64,000 nt of DNA. Source: Anaerolineales bacterium (GTDB taxonomy: Bacteria > Chloroflexota > Anaerolineae > JAAEKA01). The stretch is from the NCBI GenBank assembly GCA_020634615.1, contig JACKBI010000004.1, positions 248,001 through 312,000 of the forward strand, written 5' to 3'. Below, one piece after another: positions 40,240 to 47,231 of the stretch; position 1 is the stretch's first letter; each line of letters begins with the position of its first letter. The notes beneath the pieces were generated by a model, which was given only the letters and a program-made list of their open reading frames with translations, was not told where the DNA came from and did no database searches. The translations under genes and the position numbers were made by a program.

Positions 40240-41331
40240 GTGCCCCCCAAACAAGATGTCATCCGTCGCTTGCGTGGCAACCATGCCGATCCGCCGCTCT
40301 ACTTGCCAGATCTCACGTTGTGGTACGACTGGCACGCCAAGCGCCGGACGCTGCCTGTCGAGTGGCGAGGCTGGTCGCTGGCGCAGATCGCGCGTAGCCT
40401 CGGTGTGCCTGTATGGCAGGCTGCCCGCCCCTTCCGCATCGAGTCTGGCAATGTCGAGGTTTACAAGTCGGAAACAGCCAGCGAGCGGCTGGTACGCTAC
40501 CACACCCCGGCCGGCAAACTGACCGAACGCTGGAACCTTGGCCCGGACGGCGACTGGTGGCAGACCGAGTTTCCCGTCAAGACCGCGTCCGACCTGCGCA
40601 CCTTGCTGCGAATCGTTTCCGCTCGGCGCTACGTCCTGGACACGTCTGAGCTGGAGCGGCTGGCAGCGGAGATCGGCGACGACGGCGTGGTGGCGCTGGA
40701 GTTGCCACGGCGACCCTTCTCGCAGGTTTTCCTGGAGTGGCTGGGCTGGAGCGACGGCCTTCTGCTGTTCTTTGACGCCCCCGCACTGGTCGGGGAGATA
40801 ATGGAAGTACTGGAGCAGCAGGTGCAGTCCCTGGTCGAGCAGGTCATCCGCCTGCCCGACCAAATCATCGTCTCACCTGACAACCTGGACGCGCAATTCA
40901 TCTCGCCGACGTTTTTCCAGCGCTATCTGGCGGACAGCTACCGGCGAACGGCCGGTGTCCTGCACGCAAGCGACAAAATACTGCTGGCCGGCACCGGTGG
41001 ACCCATCGCCAAGCTGCTGCAGCCGCTGGCGAACACAGGTGTGGACGGCGTCGAAGGCATCTCCGGGCCACCGCAAAGCGACGCCGGTTTGGCCGAAGCG
41101 CGGCAGTTGGCCGGACCAGCGTTTACGCTGTGGGGCGGCATCCCCCAGGACGCGCTGCTGCCCGATTTCGACCGCGACCGGTTCGAGGCGCTGGTCCTAC
41201 AAGCAGTCCGTGAGGCCCGGAATGACAGCCGGGCAATCATCGGCGTCGCCGACCGTGTGCCAGTTCTGGCCGACATCGGACGCCTTCGATCTGTGCCATC
41301 GCTCCTTGCCGCAGCCCTGAGCAATTCATAG
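40240..41331 (+). CDS. URO-D family methyltransferase-like protein (divergent)
   Basis: 363 residues from a GTG at 40240, 15 bp after the channel stop. URO-D superfamily core with VALELPRRPFSQVFLEWLGWSDGLLLFFDAPALVGEIMEVLEQQVQSLVEQVI, QIIVSPDNLDAQFISPTFFQRYLADSYRRTAGVLHASDKILLAGTGGPIAKLLQPLANTGVDGVEGI and FTLWGGIPQD. Where other members have H-x-C/D, this one reads AGTGG, so the metal-binding His is lost. It may be a non-zinc or inactive relative. The C-terminus (IIGVADRVPVLADIGRLRSV) keeps the family pattern. Confidence 0.82.
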   Translation: MPPKQDVIRRLRGNHADPPLYLPDLTLWYDWHAKRRTLPVEWRGWSLAQIARSLGVPVWQAARPFRIESGNVEVYKSETASERLVRYHTPAGKLTERWNLGPDGDWWQTEFPVKTASDLRTLLRIVSARRYVLDTSELERLAAEIGDDGVVALELPRRPFSQVFLEWLGWSDGLLLFFDAPALVGEIMEVLEQQVQSLVEQVIRLPDQIIVSPDNLDAQFISPTFFQRYLADSYRRTAGVLHASDKILLAGTGGPIAKLLQPLANTGVDGVEGISGPPQSDAGLAEARQLAGPAFTLWGGIPQDALLPDFDRDRFEALVLQAVREARNDSRAIIGVADRVPVLADIGRLRSVPSLLAAALSNS

Positions 41332-41340
41332 GCACACAAA

Positions 41341-41385
41341 TCTTCGACTTCTTCCGGTTACGCATTACGCATTACGAGTTTCGAC
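41341..41385. repeat. Short word repeat before the lyase gene
   Basis: GGTTACGCATTACGCATTACG words of the same type as those at 32827-32858 lie directly upstream of the lyase start. Confidence 0.5.
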
Positions 41386-41387
41386 CC

Positions 41388-42728
41388 ATGCCATCCAACG
41401 CTATCGACTCCATCATCTTCCGCGACATGTACGGCACCGACGAGCTGCGGGCCGTCTTCAGCGACGAGGCTCTGCTGCAATGCTGGCTCGATTTCGAGGC
41501 CGCGCTGGCGCGGGCCGAAGCAGCCGTCGGACTGGTGCCCGCCAGCGCGGCAGCCGAGATCACCCGCCAGGCGCGCGTCGAGAACATCGATCTCCCGGCG
41601 CTGCGCCAGGGGATCTACGACACGACCCACGAATTGGTGCCGCTGATCTGGCAACTGGCGCGGCTGTGCGAGGGCGACGCCGGCGGCTGGGTGCACTGGG
41701 GCGCCACCACCCAAGACGTGACAGACACCGGGCTGGTGATGCAGGTCAAGTCAGCCTACGCGGTCATCCTGCGCGACCTGCGGGCGCTGGCAGACGCGCT
41801 GGCCGATCTGGCACGGCGGGAGCGCGACACGATCCTGCCCGGCCGCACCCACGGTCAACACGCGTTGCCCATCACCTTCGGCTTCAAGGTGGCGATCTGG
41901 CTGGCCGAGGTGCGGCGACACATCGAGCGGCTGGAGCAGGCCGCGCCGCGGGTGCTGGTGGGCCAGTTCGCCGGCGCGGCCGGCACGCTGGCCTCGGTGG
42001 GCGAGCAAGGGCTGGAGATTCAACGGCTGCTGATGGCTGACCTGGGGCTGGGCGTGCCGGAGATCTGCTGGCATCCGGCGAGGGACGGCTTCGCCGAGTA
42101 CGTCTCACTGTTGGCCATGGTCGCCATGACCATGAGCAAGATCGCCCACGAGGTCATCCTCTTGCAGAAGTCGGAGGTGGCTGAGTTGGAAGAACCCTAT
42201 GTGCGCGGCAAGGTCGGCTCCAGCACCATGCCGCACAAACGGAACCCGATGATCTGCGAGGGGATCATGGCCGAGGCGAGGATGGTGCGCGGCATTCAGA
42301 ACACCGTGCTTTCGGCCATGGAGTCGGAGCACGAACGAGACTGGTCGGCGGTGCACATTGAATGGGCCTGCGTGCCCGAGGCCAGCATCCTGGCCGGCGG
42401 CGCAGTCGCCCACACGCTGCGAGTGATCCAGCACCTGATCATCTACCCGGAGCGGATGCGCCGCAACGTCGATGCGCTGCACGGGCTGATCCTGTCCGAG
42501 GCGGTGATGCTGAAGCTGGGTGAGTATCTGGGACGCCAGACCGCGCACGAAGTGGTCCACGAGGCGTCGATGCTGGCTTTCGAGCAGGAACGCCCCCTGC
42601 GCGATCTGCTGGCCGAAGACGAGCGAGTAACACACCATCTGTCGCTGGAACAGATCGACGCCATGTTACAACCGGAAGCGTACACGGGTTTGTCCGGGTT
42701 GTTTGTGGATCGCGTTGCTGGAACCTAA
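41388..42728 (+). CDS. Fumarase/aspartase superfamily lyase (adenylosuccinate lyase / PcaB type)
   Basis: 446 residues. The superfamily signature GSSTMPHKRNP is intact, with ATTQDVTDTGLVMQ and RTHGQHALPITFGFKVAIW (catalytic His) upstream. Length and motifs fit adenylosuccinate lyase or 3-carboxy-cis,cis-muconate cycloisomerase. Since the gene lies in a catabolic cluster rather than a purine operon, a beta-elimination on a sugar-acid or aromatic-acid intermediate is as likely as AMP synthesis. A chromosomal purB elsewhere would favour the catabolic reading. Confidence 0.85.
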   Translation: MPSNAIDSIIFRDMYGTDELRAVFSDEALLQCWLDFEAALARAEAAVGLVPASAAAEITRQARVENIDLPALRQGIYDTTHELVPLIWQLARLCEGDAGGWVHWGATTQDVTDTGLVMQVKSAYAVILRDLRALADALADLARRERDTILPGRTHGQHALPITFGFKVAIWLAEVRRHIERLEQAAPRVLVGQFAGAAGTLASVGEQGLEIQRLLMADLGLGVPEICWHPARDGFAEYVSLLAMVAMTMSKIAHEVILLQKSEVAELEEPYVRGKVGSSTMPHKRNPMICEGIMAEARMVRGIQNTVLSAMESEHERDWSAVHIEWACVPEASILAGGAVAHTLRVIQHLIIYPERMRRNVDALHGLILSEAVMLKLGEYLGRQTAHEVVHEASMLAFEQERPLRDLLAEDERVTHHLSLEQIDAMLQPEAYTGLSGLFVDRVAGT

Positions 42729-42756
42729 TTTCGAAGAACAAAACAGGAGATCATAC

Positions 42757-43221
42757 GTGCTCATCAACACCTGGCACTTCAGCTTCACCGTCAGCGACAT
42801 CGATCAGTCCATTCACTTCTACCGCGACGTGTTGGGCATGGAGCTGGTCCACACGCAGGAGCAGGCCAACGCCTACACGCGCAAGTTCGTGGGCTACCCT
42901 GACGCGCACTTGAAGGTCGCGCAGTTCAGAATCCCAGGCCTGGCAACTCCCCGCTCCGGCCACATTCTGGAACTGGTGGAATACGTCGCTCCGCGGGGCG
43001 TCAAGGTTGACACGCGCACCCTCAACACCGGCACAGCGCATCTGGCGTTTCAGGTGGATGACATCCACGCCGAACACGCGCGCATAACCGCGCTGGGCGT
43101 GCGCTTCCGCAGCGACCCGGTGGCCATCGAGGCTGGCATCAACACCGGCGGCTTCACATGCTATTTTCTCGACCCCGACGACATCACGCTGGAGATCATC
43201 CAGCCCCCCGCCCGACCATAA
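42757..43221 (+). CDS. VOC-family (glyoxalase-like) protein
   Basis: 154 residues from a GTG at 42757 preceded by AGGAGA; the open frame upstream overlaps the lyase gene and is not used. A pair of beta-alpha-beta-beta-beta units with NTWHFSFTVSDIDQSIHFYRDVLGMELVH (metal His), HILELVEY (Glu), TAHLAFQVDDI (His) and FLDPDDITLEIIQP (Glu): the four-ligand metal site of glyoxalase I / methylmalonyl-CoA epimerase types. It may be an epimerase, lyase or dioxygenase acting on a product of the upstream lyase. Confidence 0.85.
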   Translation: MLINTWHFSFTVSDIDQSIHFYRDVLGMELVHTQEQANAYTRKFVGYPDAHLKVAQFRIPGLATPRSGHILELVEYVAPRGVKVDTRTLNTGTAHLAFQVDDIHAEHARITALGVRFRSDPVAIEAGINTGGFTCYFLDPDDITLEIIQPPARP

Positions 43222-43262
43222 CTTCGAAGCCTGGGCATTCTTCGAGATCTGCTGCGACCCCG

Positions 43263-43345
43263 GGCTGAAACGTGAAGCGTAAATCGTGAGAGCCAGCCTG
43301 ACAAAGCGAGATCACGTTTCACGTGTTCACGTTTTGCGAGCCGCT
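43263..43345. repeat. Word-repeat palindrome (AACGTGAAGCGTAAATCGTGA)
   Basis: CGTGAAGCGTAAATCGTGAG words are mirrored by ATCACGTTTCACGTGTTCAC words between convergent VOC and dehydrogenase genes. It may serve as a terminator for both. Confidence 0.6.
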
Positions 43346-43375
43346 CTGGCCGGTCTCGGACCGAGCCAGCACCGG
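43343..43375. repeat. Short dispersed repeat, copy B
   Basis: GCTCTGGCCGGTCTCGGACC onward, about 33 bp, matching copy A at 26864-26895. It contains CTCGGACCGAG, a small palindrome. Confidence 0.5.
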
Positions 43376-43379
43376 CCCG

Positions 43380-44624
43380 TTATTCCAGCAGCCCCAGCAC
43401 GCGGCTGAGCTTCATCACAGTGAAACGGTTGCGCACATAGTGTCCGTATTCCTCCGCGAGCGCCATCTCCTCATCACCAAGGCCAAGCACGCGATAGTCG
43501 GCCGTGCCACCGGCCGTCTCCAACAGACCTGTTAGCGCTTCCGGTGACGGCACTTCGCGCGCCACAGCCTGCACCTCCGGCCAGCGCTCCAGAATCCGCT
43601 GCTTCAGTTGCTCCCAGCGGTTCTCGGTCATGTCGAGGAAGTCCGCCTGCTCCACGATCAAGCCGTCCGTCAAGTCGCCGAACGCGAAGCGAATGCGCTC
43701 GATCTCCTCGTCACGGTCAGGCAATGGGGACGCGGCCAGCCGCTGCGCCGCCTCGTCACGGGACATCCGGGCGATCTGGTCGTAGTAGCGCGCGACGATC
43801 GTGGTGGCCATGCCGGTCTTCGCGCCGTGCAGCACCGGCGGACGCCCCTCACGCACCAGTTTCATCTCCAGATAATGGGAAATGTAGTGCTCCGACTGGC
43901 CGGCTGGCTGAGACCCGCCGAACGCCAGCATGCACAGCCCTGCCTCGATCAGCGCGTCGATCAGGTCGCGGATGCCCTCGGGCTCGGCCGCGCCGACCTG
44001 CTCCGCTTGCGCCATGCAGCGGTCGCGGGCCGCCTCCATGCGCCGCGCGACCGGTTCGCTGTACGGCCCGTCCCACAGCAGCGCGCTCAATTTCCAGTCG
44101 GCTACCGAGGTATACTTCGCCACCACGTCACCGAAACCAGCGGCAATCATCGGCTGCGGTGCACCACAGAGCGTATCCAGATCGGCGAAAACCGCGATGG
44201 GCGCCTGGCTGTAAACGCTCTGCTTCAGGCCGCGCAGGATCAGGGAGGAACCGGTGGACGTGTAGGCGTCCACCGAAGGCGCAGTCGGCAACGAGATGAA
44301 GTCGTTGCCGGTGCGGTGGCTGGCAAAACGCGTGATGTCGGTGATGGTGCCTGAGCCGACAGCGAGATAGAGCCGCTGCTCACGACCGGCGGCCCGCAGC
44401 ACTTCGACGATGGACTGTTCGTCTGGTGTGACCTCACCGCCGGCCAGCAAGATCGTGTGGACATCGATATTGCCGCCCGCCAGCGCTTCCGCCGTTCGTT
44501 GGCCGAGGACGCGCCAGGTATTGTGGTCAGCGACCAGATTCACACGGTCAATTCTGAGTCTGTGCAGATATTCGACCAGCGCCGGGACGGCGTCGGGGGC
44601 AATGACAACGGGCAATTCGCTCAT
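43380..44624 (-). CDS. araM: sn-Glycerol-1-phosphate dehydrogenase (AraM/EgsA type)
   Basis: 414 residues from ATG 44624. The dehydroquinate-synthase-like fold of G1P dehydrogenases is clear: LAVGSGTITDITRFASHRTGNDFISLPTAPSVDAYTSTGSSL (NAD site) and metal ligands D166 (GFGDVVAKYTSVADWKLS), H245/H249 (GQSEHYISHYLE) and H265 (LHGAKTG). Relatives make sn-glycerol-1-phosphate, the archaeal lipid stereoisomer; bacterial AraM of Bacillus is one known member. Here it is divergent from a DeoR regulator, which suggests control by a phosphosugar and a role in sugar metabolism as an alternative to lipid synthesis. Confidence 0.88.
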   Translation of the reverse strand: MSELPVVIAPDAVPALVEYLHRLRIDRVNLVADHNTWRVLGQRTAEALAGGNIDVHTILLAGGEVTPDEQSIVEVLRAAGREQRLYLAVGSGTITDITRFASHRTGNDFISLPTAPSVDAYTSTGSSLILRGLKQSVYSQAPIAVFADLDTLCGAPQPMIAAGFGDVVAKYTSVADWKLSALLWDGPYSEPVARRMEAARDRCMAQAEQVGAAEPEGIRDLIDALIEAGLCMLAFGGSQPAGQSEHYISHYLEMKLVREGRPPVLHGAKTGMATTIVARYYDQIARMSRDEAAQRLAASPLPDRDEEIERIRFAFGDLTDGLIVEQADFLDMTENRWEQLKQRILERWPEVQAVAREVPSPEALTGLLETAGGTADYRVLGLGDEEMALAEEYGHYVRNRFTVMKLSRVLGLLE

Positions 44625-44751
44625 GGCGCAAGTGCTTTCTAAGGGTGATACTGGCTGGATGAAGTAGTAGTTTGGTCGCGTGATGCCGCTGCAGGACTGA
44701 CTGAATTGAGTTTTCAGGCAACCCATAGGGAGACACGCCGCTTTCATGCCT

Positions 44752-44780
44752 ATCATAGCGATACATGAAAATTCGGGCAA
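44752..44780 (-). promoter_or_regulatory. Promoter of the glycerol-1-phosphate dehydrogenase gene
   Basis: Minus strand TTGCCC (44780-44775), 17 bp, TATGAT (44757-44752). Confidence 0.55.
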
Positions 44781-44798
44781 AACTCGCCCACCAATTGC

Positions 44799-44853
44799 TT
44801 GACTTTTCTTGTGGTTCGTTGTACAATGAAACCATTCGAAAGCAAACGAAAGC
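44799..44853 (+). promoter_or_regulatory. Promoter and possible operator of the DeoR-family gene
   Basis: TTGACT (44799-44804), 17 bp, TACAAT (44822-44827). Just downstream, direct repeats of CGAAAGC (within TTCGAAAGCAAACGAAAGC) resemble DeoR-family operators and lie near the transcription start. Confidence 0.7.
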
Positions 44854-44862
44854 ACCGCGTTT

Positions 44863-45636
44863 ATGCCCACCCACCAGTCAGCTCAGGAACGACGAAACGA
44901 CATCCACGACCGCGTCCAGCGTGACGGCCGCGCCTCGGTGGCTGAACTCAGCCAGGTGTTCGACGTGTCCGAGGTGACGATCCGCGGCGACCTGCAAGCG
45001 CTGGCTGAACAAGGCTTGCTTGTGCGCACTCACGGCGGTGCGATCCCGGCCAGCCGTTTATCGCGCGACCTGTCGCTCGCGTTGCGCCGCCAGGAGCAGG
45101 TGCTTGCCAAAGACCACATCGGCAAGGCCGGGGCTGCACAGATCGAGGACGGCGACGCGATCTTCCTCGACACCAGCAGCACCGCGCTGGCCATTGCCAG
45201 ACACCTTACCCATCACCGCTTCGTCACCGTCATCACCAACAGCATTGCCATTGTCCAGGAACTGACCGACTGCGCCAATCTGGAGGTCGTGATGCCGGGC
45301 GGACGGCTGCGTCGCGACACCTTCTCGCTGGTCGGAACCGACGGCCTGGCCATGCTGAGCCAGTTCAATATTCAAAAGGGTTTTTTCGGCGCCCACGGCA
45401 TCACGCTGGACGAGGGACTGACCGACGTCAGCGCTGACGAAGCCGATGTCAAACGCGAGCTGGCAGCCATGTGTCGCCAGGTCTTCGCCGTGCTGGACGC
45501 CACCAAGTGGGGACGGGTTGGTCTCGCCTCCTTTGCGTCCCTGAGCCAGATCGACACCATCATCACCGACTGCGACGCCCCGGCTGACCTGCTCGCACAG
45601 GTACGCGCCGCCGACGTCACCGTCCTGCAAGTCTGA
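44863..45636 (+). CDS. DeoR/GlpR-family transcriptional regulator
   Basis: 257 residues. N-terminal DeoR-type HTH (RRNDIHDRVQRDGRASVAELSQVFDVSEVTIRGDLQALAEQGLLVRTHGGA), followed by the DeoRC sugar-phosphate-binding domain (DTSSTALAIARHL, VITNSIAIVQEL, MPGGRLRRDTFSLVG, GFFGAHGITLDEGLTD, DATKWGRVGLASFASL). It senses a phosphosugar and would repress itself, the divergent dehydrogenase gene and perhaps the E2/E1 genes downstream. Confidence 0.93.
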   Translation: MPTHQSAQERRNDIHDRVQRDGRASVAELSQVFDVSEVTIRGDLQALAEQGLLVRTHGGAIPASRLSRDLSLALRRQEQVLAKDHIGKAGAAQIEDGDAIFLDTSSTALAIARHLTHHRFVTVITNSIAIVQELTDCANLEVVMPGGRLRRDTFSLVGTDGLAMLSQFNIQKGFFGAHGITLDEGLTDVSADEADVKRELAAMCRQVFAVLDATKWGRVGLASFASLSQIDTIITDCDAPADLLAQVRAADVTVLQV

Positions 45637-45641
45637 CCAAT

Positions 45642-45702
45642 ACCGTTCGTAGTAGGCGCTTCAGCGCCCCGGAACGGCGCTGAAGCGCCTACTACGAACG
45701 GT
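45642..45702. repeat. Perfect 27-bp-arm hairpin
   Basis: Arms 45642-45668 and 45676-45702 are exact complements around CCGGAAC. It follows the DeoR stop by 5 bp and precedes E2. It may terminate the regulator transcript, but there is no U tract, so a dispersed palindrome is equally likely. Confidence 0.85.
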
Positions 45703-45731
45703 GAATCCCAATCATTTCGTGAGGTAAACCT

Positions 45732-47090
45732 ATGGCCATAGCGGCGATCATGCCCAAGCTGGGCAACTCAGTGGAAAGTTGCATCATTGTCGAATGGAAG
45801 AAAGCCGTCGGCGAATCGATTGCCGAGGGCGACGTGCTGTGCGACGTAGAAACCGACAAGGCGGTGGTGGAAGTGACCAGCCCCGCGGCCGGCACGCTGT
45901 TGGCGCAGTTCTATGCGGCCGGCGACGACGTGCCGGTGCAGATGCCCTACGCGGCTATTGGCCAGCCAGGTGAGGACATCAGCGAGCTGCTGCCGGGCCG
46001 CACCACCGCGGAACCTGCTCCCGCCACGGCCAGCGAGCCGGCGCCATCCGACACAGTCGTTGCCACGCCCCAGACCGGCAATGGCGTATCGAACTCCGGC
46101 AGGCTGGCCATCTCACCGCGTGCCAAAAATCTGGCGAAACGTGAGAACCTGGATTTCAGCCAACTGGCCGGCAGCGGGCCAGACGGCCGCATCATCGAAC
46201 GCGATGTGCAAGCCGCGCTGGCAGCCCGTCCGCGGCTCAGCCCGGTGGCGCAGGCCAAGCTGGCCGAGGGCGGTTACGTCGCTCCGCAGCAGGGCAGCGG
46301 GCCGCGTGGGCGGGTGATGACGCGCGATCTGCAGGCGGTGGGACAAGGTAGACAAGTAGACAGGGAATCAAGGGAAACGGTTGAGGCAGCAGTTCTGGAA
46401 GCAGAGGTGGTGAAGGTTACAGGCGTGCGCAAAGTCATTGCGGAACGGATGCTGGCTTCGGTGCAGACCACGGCGCAGTTGACGCTCAACGCGTCGGCCG
46501 ATGCCCGCGCGCTGCAAGCTTTGCGGGCCCGCTTCAAGGCCAGCTCCGAGTCGTTTGCCTTGCAGAGCGTCACGATCAACGACCTGATCCTGCTGGCTGT
46601 TGCACGCACGCTGCCACTGCACCCCGACCTGAACGCGCATTTCCAAGGCGACACGCTGACTCGCTACCGCGCTGTGCAGCTTGGTATGGCCGTGGATACG
46701 CCGCGCGGGCTGATGGTGCCGGTAATCCGCAACGCTGATCGGCTCAGCCTGCGGGAGATCTCCGGCGAGGCCAAGCGGCTGGCAGCAGCCTGCCTCGACC
46801 GTCGCATCGCCCCGGACGAGTTGACGGGCGGCACCTTCACTGTGACCAACCTGGGCGGCCTGGGCATCGAGTCCTTCACGCCCGTGCTCAACCCGCCCGA
46901 GGTAGGCATTCTGGGCGTCAGCAACATCAATCTCAAGCCGGTGCAGGCGGGACAGGATGTGGCCTTCGTGCCGCACATCGGCCTGTCGCTGACCATCAAT
47001 CACCAGGTAGTGGACGGTGCGCCTGCGGCCCGCTTCCTGCAAGGCCTGGCGCAGAACCTGGCGAATATCGACCTGCTGCTGGCGGGTTGA
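45732..47090 (+). CDS. Dihydrolipoamide acyltransferase (E2) of a 2-oxoacid dehydrogenase complex
   Basis: 452 residues. Lipoyl domain with the lipoylated K43 in DVETDKAVVEV; two E3/E1-binding (PSBD) modules (about 125-160, ISPRAKNLAKRENLDFSQLAGSGPDGRIIERDV, and about 169-200, LSPVAQAKLAEGGYVAPQQGSGPRGRVMTRDL); then the catalytic acyltransferase domain ending in NHQVVDGAPAARF (H424, D428). Two PSBDs are unusual. The linker at 204-217 (GQGRQVDRESRETV) is encoded by DNA resembling the intergenic word repeats. It accepts the acyl group from E1 (fused E1 just downstream). Confidence 0.93.
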   Translation: MAIAAIMPKLGNSVESCIIVEWKKAVGESIAEGDVLCDVETDKAVVEVTSPAAGTLLAQFYAAGDDVPVQMPYAAIGQPGEDISELLPGRTTAEPAPATASEPAPSDTVVATPQTGNGVSNSGRLAISPRAKNLAKRENLDFSQLAGSGPDGRIIERDVQAALAARPRLSPVAQAKLAEGGYVAPQQGSGPRGRVMTRDLQAVGQGRQVDRESRETVEAAVLEAEVVKVTGVRKVIAERMLASVQTTAQLTLNASADARALQALRARFKASSESFALQSVTINDLILLAVARTLPLHPDLNAHFQGDTLTRYRAVQLGMAVDTPRGLMVPVIRNADRLSLREISGEAKRLAAACLDRRIAPDELTGGTFTVTNLGGLGIESFTPVLNPPEVGILGVSNINLKPVQAGQDVAFVPHIGLSLTINHQVVDGAPAARFLQGLAQNLANIDLLLAG

Positions 47091-47092
47091 GC

Positions 47093-47222
47093 CAGTTATC
47101 AGTTATCAGTGACCAGTCATCAGTGATCAGTACGTGGAGAACGGTAGAAGCGGAAATGAAACGGATTACTGGAGACTGATTACCGACAACTGATCACTGA
47201 ACACCGATCACCGATTACCAAG
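47093..47222. repeat. Word-repeat palindrome (AGTTATCAGTGACCAGTCATC)
   Basis: CAGTTATCAGTGACCAGTCA words on the left and complementary ACTGATCACTGAACACCGAT-type words on the right surround about 50 bp between the E2 and fused E1 genes. Confidence 0.75.
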
Positions 47223-47231
47223 AGACAAATC

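Noticed and set aside
45642..45702. Possible tRNA or small structured RNA
   Set aside because: It is a single perfect hairpin without cloverleaf arms or a TTCGA-type T-loop; better explained as a palindrome or terminator.
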